Assembly (NCBI GenBank): GCA_002840405.1
Contig: PHAR01000007.1
Coordinates: forward strand, 1-64,000
Source of the DNA: Deltaproteobacteria bacterium HGW-Deltaproteobacteria-8
GTDB taxonomy: Bacteria > Desulfobacterota > Desulfovibrionia > Desulfovibrionales > Desulfovibrionaceae
Length of the DNA stretch: 64,000 bases
Reading direction: 5' to 3'
Of the stretch, positions 29,008-37,686 are shown in pieces. A program made the translations under genes and the position numbers. The notes below the pieces were generated by a model. It was not told the origin of the DNA. It saw only the letters and a list, made by a program, of their open reading frames with translations, and ran no database searches. Numbering within the stretch: the stretch's first letter is position 1; every line of letters starts with the position of its first letter.

Positions 29008-29730
29008 ATGAGTGGTAAGAGCTTCTTCGTCGATCTGACGAAATGTACCGCCTGCCGTGGCTGCCAGGTCGCCTGCAAGCAGTGGAAGAAACTGCCTGGC
29101 GAAAAGACCGTGAACACGGGCTCGCACCAGAATCCGCCCGACCTCTCCGCCACCACCCTGCGCCTTGTGCGCTTCAGTGAGAAGGAGATCGAGGGCAAGA
29201 TGCACTGGTTCTTCCTGCCCGATCAGTGCCGCCACTGCCTGGACGCCCCGTGCAAGTCCGGCGCTTCCCTGCCGGATTCCATCATCCAGGACCCGGACAC
29301 CGGCGCCGTGGTCTACAACGCCAAGACGGCCAAGGAAGACGCGGAAACCATCCGCAACTCCTGCCCGTACGACATCCCGCGCGTGGACAAGAAGACCAAG
29401 ATCATCAGCAAATGCGACATGTGCAACGACCGCGTGAAGGCAGGGATGCTCCCGGCCTGCGTGCAGTCCTGCCCCACCGGAACCATGAACTTCGGTGACC
29501 GTGCCGCCATGCTGGACCTGGCCAAGAAGGCGCTTGTAGAGGCCAAGAAGAAGTTCCCGGGCGCCCAGCTCGTGGACGAGGACTCCGTCCGGGTCATCTT
29601 CCTGACTGCGGACAAGCCCGGCCTGTACGCCAAGACCCTCATGGCCGACGCGACCCCGACCCGCCGCCTGTACACCAGGCAGGAGGCTCTGGCCGCGCTG
29701 ACCAGGCCTGTGCGGGCCTTCCTGGGTTAG
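29008..29730 (+). CDS. fdhB: Formate dehydrogenase iron-sulfur (beta) subunit
   Basis: The protein has 240 residues. Cysteine groups appear at CTACRGCQVAC, CRHCLDAPC (where the usual further cysteines are replaced by Ser/Ala-type residues), and CDMC...CVQSCP. This is consistent with three [4Fe-4S] clusters, as known for the soluble Desulfovibrio enzyme, instead of four. It has no C-terminal membrane anchor, so the FdhAB dimer should be free in the periplasm, carried out with FdhA by the Tat system. The ATG follows AAGGAGG, 11 bases after the fdhA stop. A strong hairpin follows the gene. Confidence 0.95.
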   Translation: MSGKSFFVDLTKCTACRGCQVACKQWKKLPGEKTVNTGSHQNPPDLSATTLRLVRFSEKEIEGKMHWFFLPDQCRHCLDAPCKSGASLPDSIIQDPDTGAVVYNAKTAKEDAETIRNSCPYDIPRVDKKTKIISKCDMCNDRVKAGMLPACVQSCPTGTMNFGDRAAMLDLAKKALVEAKKKFPGAQLVDEDSVRVIFLTADKPGLYAKTLMADATPTRRLYTRQEALAALTRPVRAFLG

Positions 29731-29805
29731 GCTGACTGAACTAGTGGAACGCACCTCTAGATAGGAAAACGCCGGGAAGGTTGGACCAAGCTGGCGGATT
29801 CCCCT

Positions 29806-29836
29806 TCGGGGGGGGTGAAAGCCCCCCCCGATTGTA
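29806..29836 (+). terminator. Hairpin terminator after fdhB
   Basis: Nine pairs (C plus eight G at 29807-29815 with eight C plus G at 29822-29830) enclose a six-base loop and are followed by ATTGTATT, a weak T-rich tail. It lies 76 bases beyond fdhB. Confidence 0.7.
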
Positions 29837-29924
29837 TTGCAGCCCCTGCCCCCCTTGCCAATGCTGAATCAGAAATTATTCTTCGTTGGTTAAGACTGGC
29901 CCACGGATTTCTAAGGAGGCTGCC

Positions 29925-30479
29925 ATGAAAAGATTCGCCGCCACGCTGCTGGCCCTGCTGCTGTTTAGCACTCCGGCCCTGGCCAAACCCAAGGTCGGCG
30001 ACATCCTGCCGGACATGGAGATCAAGGCCGCACCGCTCCCGCAAGAGTCCGCGTACCTGGGCCTGCCTGCGGGCATCAAGAGTTTCCGGCTCTCCCAGGT
30101 CAAGGCCGAGGTCCTGCTGGTGGAGATCTTCAGCATGTACTGCCCGCGCTGCCAGGCTGCGGCCAAGGACGTAAATGAGCTGTTCGAAAGCCTGACCGCC
30201 CTGCCCCAGGGCCAGAAGCTCAAGATGCTGGGCCTTGGCGCGGGCAACTCGGCCTTTGAGGTCAACGCCTTCCGCAAGCAGTACCAGATTCCCGTGCCGC
30301 TTTTCCAGGACGGTGACTATGCGCTGCACAAGGCCTTCGGCAACGTCTATACCCCGACCTACATGGTGCTCAAGCCCGTGCCGGGCAAGGGCTTCCAGGT
30401 GATCTTTTTCAAGGAAGGCCCCTTTGGCGACGGCCATGAATTTCTCGAACAGGTGCTGCGCGTCTCCGGCGTGCAGTAG
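29925..30479 (+). CDS. Periplasmic thioredoxin-like protein, CPRC active site
   Basis: The protein has 184 residues. The signal peptide ends at TPALA. CPRC lies in FSMYCPRCQAA, with a TlpA-type fold and YTPTYMVLKP at the cis-proline position. It is the closest in layout to the CSEC protein of the sensor operon. ATG 29925 has AAGGAGG upstream. It is followed 24 bases later by a secreted peroxiredoxin with a single cysteine; reduction of that enzyme is a plausible job. Confidence 0.82.
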   Translation: MKRFAATLLALLLFSTPALAKPKVGDILPDMEIKAAPLPQESAYLGLPAGIKSFRLSQVKAEVLLVEIFSMYCPRCQAAAKDVNELFESLTALPQGQKLKMLGLGAGNSAFEVNAFRKQYQIPVPLFQDGDYALHKAFGNVYTPTYMVLKPVPGKGFQVIFFKEGPFGDGHEFLEQVLRVSGVQ

Positions 30480-30503
30480 CCACACGGCCTCCCTGGAGGA
30501 CCC

Positions 30504-31115
30504 ATGAAAAAATTCAGCACTCTTGTGCTTGCCGCCGCCCTGATCTGGGTGGCCCCGATTCTTGTTTCGGTCCTGGCCCCAGCTCCTGCTTTCGCCATCG
30601 ACCTGAAGGACATGATCTACGACCCCGGCCAGCTCAAGCCCGTGGACAGCACCCTCAAGGTGCGGCCCGGGCAGATGGCACCGGACTTCGCCCTGCCCTC
30701 CACCACGGGCGCGGTGGTGCGCCTGTCGGACTACCGCGGCAAGATGAACGTGGTGCTGTCCTTCGTTCCTGCGGCCTTCACGCCCGTGTGCTCGGACCAG
30801 TGGCCCGGCTACAAGCTGACCCGCGAAATGTTCGAAGAGCGCGACGCCATGATCCTGGGCATCACCGTGGACAACGTGCCCAGCCTCTACGCCTGGGTCG
30901 TGGAGATGCACGGGCTGTGGTTCCCGGTCCTGTCCGACTTCCAGCCGCGCGGAGCCGTGGCCAAGAAGTACGGCCTCTTGCGCACCAGCGGCACCACCGA
31001 GCGGGCCATCGTCATCATCGACAAGAAGGGCGTGATCCGCTTCGCCAAGGCCTTTGACATCAACCGCCGGCCTGATCTCGGCGTCATAATGGGCGAGCTG
31101 GACAAGCTCCAGTAG
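30504..31115 (+). CDS. Secreted AhpC/TSA-family peroxiredoxin, 1-Cys type
   Basis: The protein has 203 residues. A hydrophobic signal ends near APAFA. The peroxidatic site FVPAAFTPVCSDQ is intact with its upstream Pro/Thr and later Arg. No second cysteine exists in the whole sequence, so it is a 1-Cys enzyme and needs an outside thiol donor. The CPRC thioredoxin-like protein encoded just upstream is a good candidate. It reduces peroxides in the periplasm. The ATG follows CTGGAGGA. Confidence 0.88.
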   Translation: MKKFSTLVLAAALIWVAPILVSVLAPAPAFAIDLKDMIYDPGQLKPVDSTLKVRPGQMAPDFALPSTTGAVVRLSDYRGKMNVVLSFVPAAFTPVCSDQWPGYKLTREMFEERDAMILGITVDNVPSLYAWVVEMHGLWFPVLSDFQPRGAVAKKYGLLRTSGTTERAIVIIDKKGVIRFAKAFDINRRPDLGVIMGELDKLQ

Positions 31116-31146
31116 GAAGCCCGTTCCCGCCTACAAGCGCAACAAG

Positions 31147-31177
31147 GCCGCCAGGGAGTCGTCCCCTGGCGGCTTTT
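31147..31177 (+). terminator. Rho-independent terminator of the thioredoxin-peroxiredoxin unit
   Basis: Ten perfect pairs (31147-31156 with 31164-31173) are followed by TTTT. It lies 31 bases after the peroxiredoxin stop and ahead of the FMN riboswitch. Confidence 0.85.
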
Positions 31178-31224
31178 GCGTATTGACGCGCCGCCGCCAT
31201 CTTTGGCATGCTCCCCCCACTTGT

Positions 31225-31380
31225 TCTCAGGGCGGGGTGCAACTCCCCACCGGCGGTATCTTGGGGGCGCTTATGCGCTTCCGGGGAGCCCGCGAGCGCC
31301 TGCCCCATCGTGGGGCGGGGTCAGCAGATTCCGGTGCGATGCCGGAGCCGACGGTGACAGTCCGGATGGAAGAGAATGAG
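31225..31380 (+). promoter_or_regulatory. FMN riboswitch (RFN element)
   Basis: The conserved RFN blocks are present in order: TCAGGGCGGGGTGCAA, CCCCACCGGCGGT, AGCCCGCGAGCGCC, GTCAGCAGATTCCGGTG, CCGGAGCCGACGGT and AGTCCGGATGGAAGAGAATG. It lies ahead of ribB. A nine-pair hairpin at 31428-31450 and a later pyrimidine run near 31468 may form the expression platform. FMN binding should turn down ribB. Confidence 0.96.
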
Positions 31381-31513
31381 GCAGCACTCCCGCGACGGGC
31401 GTCTCTGTCCGCGCGCGCCTTTCGTTTCGCAAGCCCCCGGCGGGCTTGCGGCGCGGTTGGCGGTCTGTCTTTTACGCCCTGATTCTGGTCCCATTGCCTC
31501 AGGGAGGCGCACC

Positions 31514-32158
31514 ATGAATCAGTCCCTTCTCTCAACTTTTGGCGATTCCGAAGCACGTCTGGAAGCGGCCCTGGCCTCACTCCGGCGCGGCAACGGCGTC
31601 CTGGTGGTGGACGACGAGGACCGGGAGAACGAGGGCGACCTCATCTTCCCGGCCCAGACCCTCGACACCGGGCAGATGGCCCTTCTCATCCGCGAATGCA
31701 GCGGCATCGTCTGCCTCTGCCTCACGGACGAGAAGGCCGACGCGCTGAACCTGCCGCCCATGGTGGAGGCCAACGCCAGCCGCCACGGCACGGCCTTCAC
31801 CGTGACCATTGAGGCCGCCGAGGGCGTGACCACCGGGGTCTCCGCCGCCGACCGGGTGCGCACGGTGCATGCCGCAGCAGCGCCAGGGGCCAGGCCCGGC
31901 GACCTTTGCCGGCCGGGCCATGTGTTTCCGCTCCGCGCCCGGCCGGGCGGGGTGCTGGAGCGCCCTGGCCACACCGAGGCCACGGTGGACCTCATGCGGC
32001 TGGCCGGGCTTGAGCCCTGCGGGGTGCTCTGCGAGCTGACCAACCCCGACGGCAGCATGGCCCGCCTGCCGGAGATCGTGGCCTTTGCCGAGTCCTTCGG
32101 CCTGCCGGTGCTGGCCGTGGCCGACCTGGTGCGCCACAGACGGACTGCAAACCAATAA
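31514..32158 (+). CDS. ribB: 3,4-dihydroxy-2-butanone 4-phosphate synthase
   Basis: The protein has 214 residues, the monofunctional RibB length; the GTP cyclohydrolase II domain of RibBA is absent. The metal/substrate motif [11 protein letters not shown], the later TGVSAADR and [10 protein letters not shown]...HTEATVDL are present. It converts ribulose 5-phosphate to the four-carbon riboflavin precursor. The start ATG at 31514 has GGGAGGCGC upstream and lies 134 bases after the FMN riboswitch, which is its clear regulator. Confidence 0.95.
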   Translation: MNQSLLSTFGDSEARLEAALASLRRGNGVLVVDDEDRENEGDLIFPAQTLDTGQMALLIRECSGIVCLCLTDEKADALNLPPMVEANASRHGTAFTVTIEAAEGVTTGVSAADRVRTVHAAAAPGARPGDLCRPGHVFPLRARPGGVLERPGHTEATVDLMRLAGLEPCGVLCELTNPDGSMARLPEIVAFAESFGLPVLAVADLVRHRRTANQ

Positions 32159-32162
32159 GAAA

Positions 32163-32200
32163 AGCCGCCGGGGGGACTTCCCTCCGGCGGCTTCCTCTTT
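32163..32200. terminator. Bidirectional terminator between ribB and mltA
   Basis: Stem GCCGCCGG/CCGGCGGC (32165-32172 with 32185-32192) has a T-rich tail on the plus strand and TTTT on the minus strand. It sits between the convergent ends of ribB (32158) and mltA (32215). Confidence 0.8.
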
Positions 32201-32214
32201 CAAATGCCTGGCCG

Positions 32215-33603
32215 CTAGGGGGCCGGCGCGCAGCTTTCGTTCTTCGAGCCGTTGCCGTTCTTGACGCCATTGCCGTTCTTGACGCCGTTGCCGTTGCCGT
32301 TCTTCAGGGCAGCGCCGCCGGAGGCAGAGGGCTGGGGCAGCTCGGCCAGGGCGCGGTTGCTCACCAGGATGTGCAGGACGCCCGGGTTCTTCATGCGCCC
32401 GGCCACGAACTCCGCGTAGGGGCCGGACCCGCAGAACAGGTCCACGTGGCTGCCCACGATGGCTCCGCCCGTGTCCTGGGCCAGCATCAGCCCGGACAGG
32501 CGTCCCGGTCCGCCCTGCTGGGGCACGGGCAGCGGCGTGGTCATGGCCAGGGCCGCGCCCAGCGGGATCTGCTTGCGGTCCACGGCAATGGAGCCCATGG
32601 GCGTGAGCAGACGGCCCATGCTGCCAAAGGGACCGACGTCGGACAATCGGAAGAACACATAGCTCAAGTCTGCGGAGAGCAGTCCCTTGGCCAGTTCCGG
32701 GTGCTGCTGCACAAAGCTTCGGATGCGCGGCATGCTGGCCTCGTCGCGGGTCAGGTAGCCGCGCTGGATCACCGTGCGGCCGAGCATGGCCAGCTCGCGG
32801 CCGTTCTTGTTGGCGTAGAGCACGTGCTTCACGCTGCCATCGGGCAGGATGAGGCGGCCCGAGCCCTGGATGTGCAGAAAGTACAGGTCGATGCGGTCCT
32901 TGACCCAGGCCAGCTCCGCGCCCTTGCCCTTGAGCGCGCCGCCAAAGTCGATGTCCCCGCGCGAGTGGTAGGGCTTGATGCCGTTCTTGCCCTGCCGGTA
33001 GCGCAGCTCCTGGCCCTTCCAGCGCGGGTGGAACTCGCCCAGGTCCACGGTGAGCATGTCCGCCGGGCGGCCATAGATGGCGTAGGGGTAGGCCGGATCG
33101 GGCTCCAGGCTGGCCTCGAGAAAGGGCTCGTAGTAGCCGGTGACCAGGGTGCTCTCCTGCTGCGCCGGGAACCAGGTGAAGACCCGCGCGAGCAGGGCCG
33201 GGTCACCGTCCAGATACGGCAGGGCCGCGATGAGGTCCTCCAGGGTCAGACGCAGGGCGCCCCAGGTGAGCTTGAGCCCCGGCCGGTCCACGGCCACCTG
33301 CAAGGCGGGCTTGGCGGACACGTAGGCCAGGTTGGCCTTGAGGCCAGGCGCCAGGTCGCGCCAGGACGAAAAGCCCTGGGTGGAGGGGTGCATCTGGGCC
33401 ACGCGGGCAAGGGCCTGGTCCACGCTCAGGGGCTCGAACCAGGGCCGCTCGGCCTTGACCGGCGGCGGAGGCGGCGGCGGAGGCGGCGGGGCCACGGGCC
33501 TGGCGCAGCCCCAGGACAAAACCAGGGCGAGAAGCAAGAGTCCGAGGAGCCGGATGGGAGCGGGCGCGGCCTTGCGGATGCGCCCGGAAAAGGGCTTGGT
33601 CAT
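32215..33603 (-). CDS. mltA: Membrane-bound lytic murein transglycosylase A (MltA)
   Basis: The protein has 462 residues. A signal and lipobox (LVLSWGC) are followed by a run of about ten prolines. The MltA domain shows TGYYEPFLEAS and the double-psi-barrel (3D) motif LAQDTGGAIVGSHVDLFCG with its catalytic Asp. It cleaves peptidoglycan glycan strands in the periplasm. The C-terminus carries an Asn-Gly-rich repeat (about 20 residues) not needed for the fold, encoded by a short DNA repeat. Its ATG overlaps the stop of the upstream permease gene as ATGA. Confidence 0.92.
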   Translation of the reverse strand: MTKPFSGRIRKAAPAPIRLLGLLLLALVLSWGCARPVAPPPPPPPPPPVKAERPWFEPLSVDQALARVAQMHPSTQGFSSWRDLAPGLKANLAYVSAKPALQVAVDRPGLKLTWGALRLTLEDLIAALPYLDGDPALLARVFTWFPAQQESTLVTGYYEPFLEASLEPDPAYPYAIYGRPADMLTVDLGEFHPRWKGQELRYRQGKNGIKPYHSRGDIDFGGALKGKGAELAWVKDRIDLYFLHIQGSGRLILPDGSVKHVLYANKNGRELAMLGRTVIQRGYLTRDEASMPRIRSFVQQHPELAKGLLSADLSYVFFRLSDVGPFGSMGRLLTPMGSIAVDRKQIPLGAALAMTTPLPVPQQGGPGRLSGLMLAQDTGGAIVGSHVDLFCGSGPYAEFVAGRMKNPGVLHILVSNRALAELPQPSASGGAALKNGNGNGVKNGNGVKNGNGSKNESCAPAP

Positions 33604-34757
33604 GGCTCGTTCCTGTAGGGCTTGTAGTCAGTCCTCGATGTGAGCACCTCGCTGTACTCCTCGCTGTAGATCTTGAGCATGACCATGAGGAAGCTCAAGA
33701 TAAGCGGGCCGTAGAAGATGCCCAGCGCCCCGAAGGCGTGGATGCCGCCCAGGATGGCGAAGAAGATGTAGAAGGGCGAGACCTGCGCGGCCTTGCGCAT
33801 GAGCATCGGCCGCAGAATGGTGTCGATGCTGGTCACCAGGAGGATGTTCCAGAACAGGAAGAACGCTGCGGCGCCCGGGCTGGCGAAGAAATAGAGATAG
33901 GCCGACAGGGGCGCCCAGACAAGCCCGGTGCCGATGACCGGGATGAGCGCGGCCAGGCCCATCATGGTGCCCCAGAACAGCGGCGGAATGCCCACGATAT
34001 AGAGCCCGAGCGCCCCCACCAGCCCTTGCAGCATGGCGATGAACAGGCTGCCGAAGAGCACCGCGCGCGACACGCGCTGCAGGCTGTCGATGATGACGTC
34101 TTCCTGGTGCGTGGGCATCGGGGCCAGGTACTTGATCGTCTGCACCATGACCCGGCCTTCGCGCAGGAAGTAGAAGAGCATGAAGATCATGAGGAAGAAG
34201 CGCAGCAACATCTTGGCCGCGTTGCCCACCATGGTGGCGCTGGCGTCGAACATGGACTGGGCGAGGCTGCGCGAATACTGGAGCACCTTGATCTGGATGG
34301 TGGCCTCGTCCAGGGTCAGGAAAGGCATCTTTTCGCGCAGCCAGACCAGGTAGGGCTCCAGGCGGTTGTCGCGGAAGAAGTTCGTGGCGTCGGCCTTGTC
34401 CATCCATTTGGTCACGACCTGCACGGACTCCAGGCCATGGGTCACCAGCCCCCAACCCAGAAAGACCGTGGGCAGGATGATGGCGAAGATCACGATGGCC
34501 ACGGTGATCCCGGCGGCGAGGTTGGCCCGCTCGCCCAGGCGGGCGCTGATGCGCAGGTTCAGCGGCGAGAAGATGATGGCGAGCGCGGCGGAGATGACTA
34601 TGGTGTGGACGAACGGCTCCACCAGCACAAATCCCAGGATGAGGGCCACCACAAGGAAAAAGAGCATAAAATAGGAGAAGATCTTGTTCGAGTGCACAGG
34701 CGTGATGATCAAAGGGATGTCCGGGGTCTCCGGAGTCTCCGGCGCGCTGTTCGTCAT
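33600..34757 (-). CDS. AI-2E-family transporter (PerM-like membrane protein)
   Basis: The protein has 385 residues and about eight hydrophobic segments, with a longer soluble stretch at about 110-170. The block LVGALGLYIVGIPPLFWGTMMGLAALIPVIGTGLVWAP is typical of the AI-2E/PerM family. Members export small molecules or sodium; the substrate here is unknown and the autoinducer link should not be assumed. ATG 34757 is chosen by the family N-terminus; the ribosome site is weak. It is translationally coupled with mltA by a four-base overlap. Confidence 0.85.
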   Translation of the reverse strand: MTNSAPETPETPDIPLIITPVHSNKIFSYFMLFFLVVALILGFVLVEPFVHTIVISAALAIIFSPLNLRISARLGERANLAAGITVAIVIFAIILPTVFLGWGLVTHGLESVQVVTKWMDKADATNFFRDNRLEPYLVWLREKMPFLTLDEATIQIKVLQYSRSLAQSMFDASATMVGNAAKMLLRFFLMIFMLFYFLREGRVMVQTIKYLAPMPTHQEDVIIDSLQRVSRAVLFGSLFIAMLQGLVGALGLYIVGIPPLFWGTMMGLAALIPVIGTGLVWAPLSAYLYFFASPGAAAFFLFWNILLVTSIDTILRPMLMRKAAQVSPFYIFFAILGGIHAFGALGIFYGPLILSFLMVMLKIYSEEYSEVLTSRTDYKPYRNEP

Positions 34758-35101
34758 GTGTCGATTCCGGTGGTGTTGCGCCCGCTTGCCCGCCAACCGA
34801 AGGGCCGGTCCTGGCGGCACGTGCTGTTGGGGAACGAGCTTCGGGCTTGTGTAAGCCCAGCGGGCGGCGCGGTCAAGCGCAGCAGCCCCTGAAGTTGACG
34901 CGGGAAAGCGCTCCCCACCTCGATCTGGTTCTTGTTTTTTCATCGCGATGTGTCTAAGGGATAAGCCTGTGCCGTGCGTCATCGACCAACACGGCACAAG
35001 GATCACGGAATCACCCTGTCCGGGCGTACTTTCACCGCCTTGACCGGGAGCGTATTGTCGTGTGGCTGCACTCAATGAACGCTTCAACTGGAGGAAGATA
35101 C
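34758..35101. other. Divergent intergenic region, no gene seen
   Basis: The 344 bases between the AI-2E-family gene (minus) and the amino-acid binding protein (plus) hold no supported gene. It must carry both promoters, but no pair of -35/-10 elements stood out. The GGAGGAAG ribosome site of the plus-strand gene is at its right end. Confidence 0.55.
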
Positions 35102-35911
35102 ATGAAACGCCTGTTCAAGTCCCTGTTCGTAGTGACCACCTGCGCAGTCCTCGCCCTGGCCGTGGTCGGCTGCGGCGAAAAGAAGGAAGAGAAGAAGGCC
35201 GAGGCTCCCGCCGCCGCCGCCCCGGCCCCGGCTGGTCCCAAGACCATCATCTTCGCCTCCGACGCCACCTACCCCCCCATGCAGTTCATGAACGAGCAGA
35301 AGGAAATTTCGGGCTTCGAAGTTGACGTGATCAAGGCCGCCGCCGAGAAGGGCGGCTTCAAGGCCGAGTTCAAGAACGTGGCCTGGGACGGCATCTTCGC
35401 CGGTCTGGCCTCCGGCAAGTACGACGCCATCTCCTCCAGCGTGTCCATCACCGACGAGCGCAAGGCCACCATGGACTTCTCCGATCCCATCATGCCCATC
35501 GAGCAGATGCTCGTGGTCGGCATCAAGGACAAGGCCACCGATCTGGCCGGCCTGAAGGGCAAGAGCATCGGCGCCCAGATTGGCACCACCAGCTATTTTG
35601 TCGTCAAGGACGTGAAGGGCTTCAAGGCCATCAAGACCTACGACGAAGTGGGCCTGGCCATGGAAGACCTGGTGAAGGGCAGCATCCAGGGCGTCGTCGC
35701 CGACAGCCCGGTGGCTGTTGAATACACCACCAAGAAGTACGCCGACAAGATCAAGATCGTCGCCACCCTGAAGAGCGACAAGGTCGAGAACATCGGCATC
35801 GCCGTGAAAAAGGGCAACAAGGAAGTGCTTGACCTCGTGAACAAGGGCCTGGCCGCCATCAAGGCCGACGGAACCTTCGACAAGATCAAGGCCGCACACA
35901 AGATGCAGTAG
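35102..35911 (+). CDS. Polar/basic amino-acid ABC transporter substrate-binding lipoprotein
   Basis: The protein has 269 residues. The lipobox (AVVGC) is followed by a Lys/Glu/Ala-rich linker and a family 3 solute-binding domain: DATYPPMQFMNEQKEISGFEVD, then DAISSSVSITDERKATMDFSDP. It captures a polar amino acid, probably of the His/Arg/Gln class, in the periplasm. The ATG at 35102 has GGAGGAAG upstream. The permease and ATPase genes follow. An intercistronic hairpin separates it from them, which would let the binding protein be made in excess. Confidence 0.92.
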   Translation: MKRLFKSLFVVTTCAVLALAVVGCGEKKEEKKAEAPAAAAPAPAGPKTIIFASDATYPPMQFMNEQKEISGFEVDVIKAAAEKGGFKAEFKNVAWDGIFAGLASGKYDAISSSVSITDERKATMDFSDPIMPIEQMLVVGIKDKATDLAGLKGKSIGAQIGTTSYFVVKDVKGFKAIKTYDEVGLAMEDLVKGSIQGVVADSPVAVEYTTKKYADKIKIVATLKSDKVENIGIAVKKGNKEVLDLVNKGLAAIKADGTFDKIKAAHKMQ

Positions 35912-35957
35912 ACCGGCCCGCCTGGACCGGTTCTACGTCCCTGCACACGCATTCTCC

Positions 35958-35987
35958 CCGGGGGGCCGCCAACTGGTGGCCCCCCGG
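35958..35987 (+). other. Intercistronic stem-loop in amino-acid ABC operon
   Basis: Ten perfect G:C pairs (35958-35967 with 35978-35987) enclose a ten-base loop, with no T run after it. This fits a transcript-stabilising or partial-termination hairpin after a highly expressed binding-protein gene. Confidence 0.7.
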
Positions 35988-36013
35988 CATTCCAAACCAG
36001 AGGCCATGAACGC

Positions 36014-36796
36014 ATGAGCGAGACACACATCATTGACGTAGGAGAAGGGGCGGCCATACCCAGCAGAAGCGACTGGGGGCTGTTCAACGCCTGGACCATC
36101 AGCATCGTCGGCGCGGTCTGCACCATCGCCTACCTCATCCTTTTTGAGCCCTCCCCCTACAAACGCATCATCTTCTACCTTGCGGACGGCGTCATCATCA
36201 CCTTCGAGGTGACGGTCATCTCCATCATCTGCGCCTGCATCATCGGCCTCATCACCGGCCTGGGGCGCGTGTCCAAGAACAAGGCCATCAACCTCCTGGC
36301 CTCCACCTACGTGGAGATCATCCGCGGCATCCCGCTTTTGGTGCAGCTTTTCTACATCTACTACGCCCTGGGCCGCCTGCTCAACGTCCATGACCTGACC
36401 GCCGCGGTCATCGCCATGAGCGTGTGCTACGGCGCCTACATGGGCGAGGTCTTCCGCGCAGGCATCACGGCCATCGACAAGGGCCAGACCGAGGCCGCGC
36501 GCTCGCTAGGGTTCAACACCAAGCAGACCATGTTCCTGGTCATCCTGCCCCAGGCCTGGCGCACCATCCTGCCGCCGGTGGGCAACGAATTCATTGCGCT
36601 GCTGAAGGACACCTCGCTTGTGTCCATCCTCGCGGTGAGCGACCTCTTGCGCCGGGGTCGGGAGTTCTCAAGCGAGACCTTCCTCTACTTCGAAACCTTC
36701 ACCATGGTCGCCCTGGTCTATCTCGTCATCACGCTGCTCTTGTCCAAGGGCGTCAGCTTAATGGAAGCGAGGCTCAGTCACTATGTCCGACACTAG
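36014..36796 (+). CDS. Amino-acid ABC transporter permease
   Basis: The protein has 260 residues. About five membrane segments are visible, starting near residue 27, with the HisM/GlnP family TM domain ([20 protein letters not shown]) and the EAA loop [22 protein letters not shown], which contacts the ATPase. Permeases of this type work as homo- or heterodimers; only one permease gene is present, so a homodimer is likely. It overlaps the ATPase gene by 14 bases. Confidence 0.93.
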   Translation: MSETHIIDVGEGAAIPSRSDWGLFNAWTISIVGAVCTIAYLILFEPSPYKRIIFYLADGVIITFEVTVISIICACIIGLITGLGRVSKNKAINLLASTYVEIIRGIPLLVQLFYIYYALGRLLNVHDLTAAVIAMSVCYGAYMGEVFRAGITAIDKGQTEAARSLGFNTKQTMFLVILPQAWRTILPPVGNEFIALLKDTSLVSILAVSDLLRRGREFSSETFLYFETFTMVALVYLVITLLLSKGVSLMEARLSHYVRH

Positions 36797-37535
36797 CATC
36801 CCCACCCCCCCCATTGTCGACATCCGCCACGTGAGCAAGAGCTTTGGGGCGCTCAAGGCCCTGAACAACGTGTCCATGTCCATGAGCCTGGGCGAGAAGG
36901 TCGTCATCATCGGCCCCTCGGGTTCGGGCAAGAGCACGCTTTTGCGCTCCATCAACAAACTCGAGACCGTGGACTCCGGCACCATCATAGTGGACGGCCT
37001 GGACATCAACGCCCCCACCACGGACATCAACAAGCTGCGCATGGAGCTCGGCATGGTCTTCCAGAGCTTCAACCTCTTCCCGCACAAGACCGTGCTGGAG
37101 AACCTCACCCTCGCGCCCATCAAGCTCAAGGGCATGAGCAAGGCCGAGGCCGATGAGGTCGGGCTCAAGCTCCTGGAGAAGGTTGGCATCGGGGAGAAGG
37201 CCCACGTCTACCCGGCCAAGCTCTCCGGCGGGCAGCAGCAGCGTGTGGCCATCGCCCGCGCGCTGGCCATGTCGCCCAAGATCATGCTCTTCGACGAGCC
37301 CACCAGCGCGCTGGACCCGGAGATGATCGGCGAAGTGCTGGACGTCATGGTCACGCTGGCCAAGGAGGGCATGACCATGGCCGTGGTCACCCACGAGATG
37401 GGATTTGCCCGCGAGGTGGCTGACCGCGTGGTCTTCATGGACCACGGCGGCATCGTCGAGGAAGGCACGCCCGAGCACTTCTTCCAGAGCCCGGAGAACG
37501 ACCGCACCAAGCTCTTCCTGAGCCAGATTCTCTAG
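36783..37535 (+). CDS. Amino-acid ABC transporter ATPase (GlnQ/HisP-like)
   Basis: The protein has 250 residues. Walker [11 protein letters not shown]-loop [11 protein letters not shown], signature [15 protein letters not shown], Walker [15 protein letters not shown] and switch His in VVTHEMGF are all intact. It powers import by the preceding permease and binding protein. It begins inside the permease gene. A terminator follows. Confidence 0.95.
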   Translation: MSDTSIPTPPIVDIRHVSKSFGALKALNNVSMSMSLGEKVVIIGPSGSGKSTLLRSINKLETVDSGTIIVDGLDINAPTTDINKLRMELGMVFQSFNLFPHKTVLENLTLAPIKLKGMSKAEADEVGLKLLEKVGIGEKAHVYPAKLSGGQQQRVAIARALAMSPKIMLFDEPTSALDPEMIGEVLDVMVTLAKEGMTMAVVTHEMGFAREVADRVVFMDHGGIVEEGTPEHFFQSPENDRTKLFLSQIL

Positions 37536-37558
37536 TCCCAGGCCAACGGAACCGCGAG

Positions 37559-37585
37559 GGCCGTCTCCCAGGAGGCGGCCTTTTG
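37559..37585 (+). terminator. Rho-independent terminator of amino-acid ABC operon
   Basis: A stem of up to ten pairs between 37559-37568 and 37571-37580 (fewer once a loop is allowed) is followed by TTTT. It lies 23 bases after the ATPase stop. Confidence 0.8.
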
Positions 37586-37595
37586 CATTCCCCCC

Positions 37596-37635
37596 GTGCC
37601 TTCCCCTCGGCGCCTTCCCCTTGTGCCTTCCCCTT
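37596..37635. repeat. 13-bp imperfect tandem repeat, three copies
   Basis: Three units of the form G(T/C)GCCTTCCCCT(T/C) follow each other just after the ABC-operon terminator. Non-coding; no function is evident. Confidence 0.65.
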
Positions 37636-37686
37636 GCAACTGCCAGCCCAGAAAGCTAGAAGTTCTGGTCAACACCGGAGGCTCAC

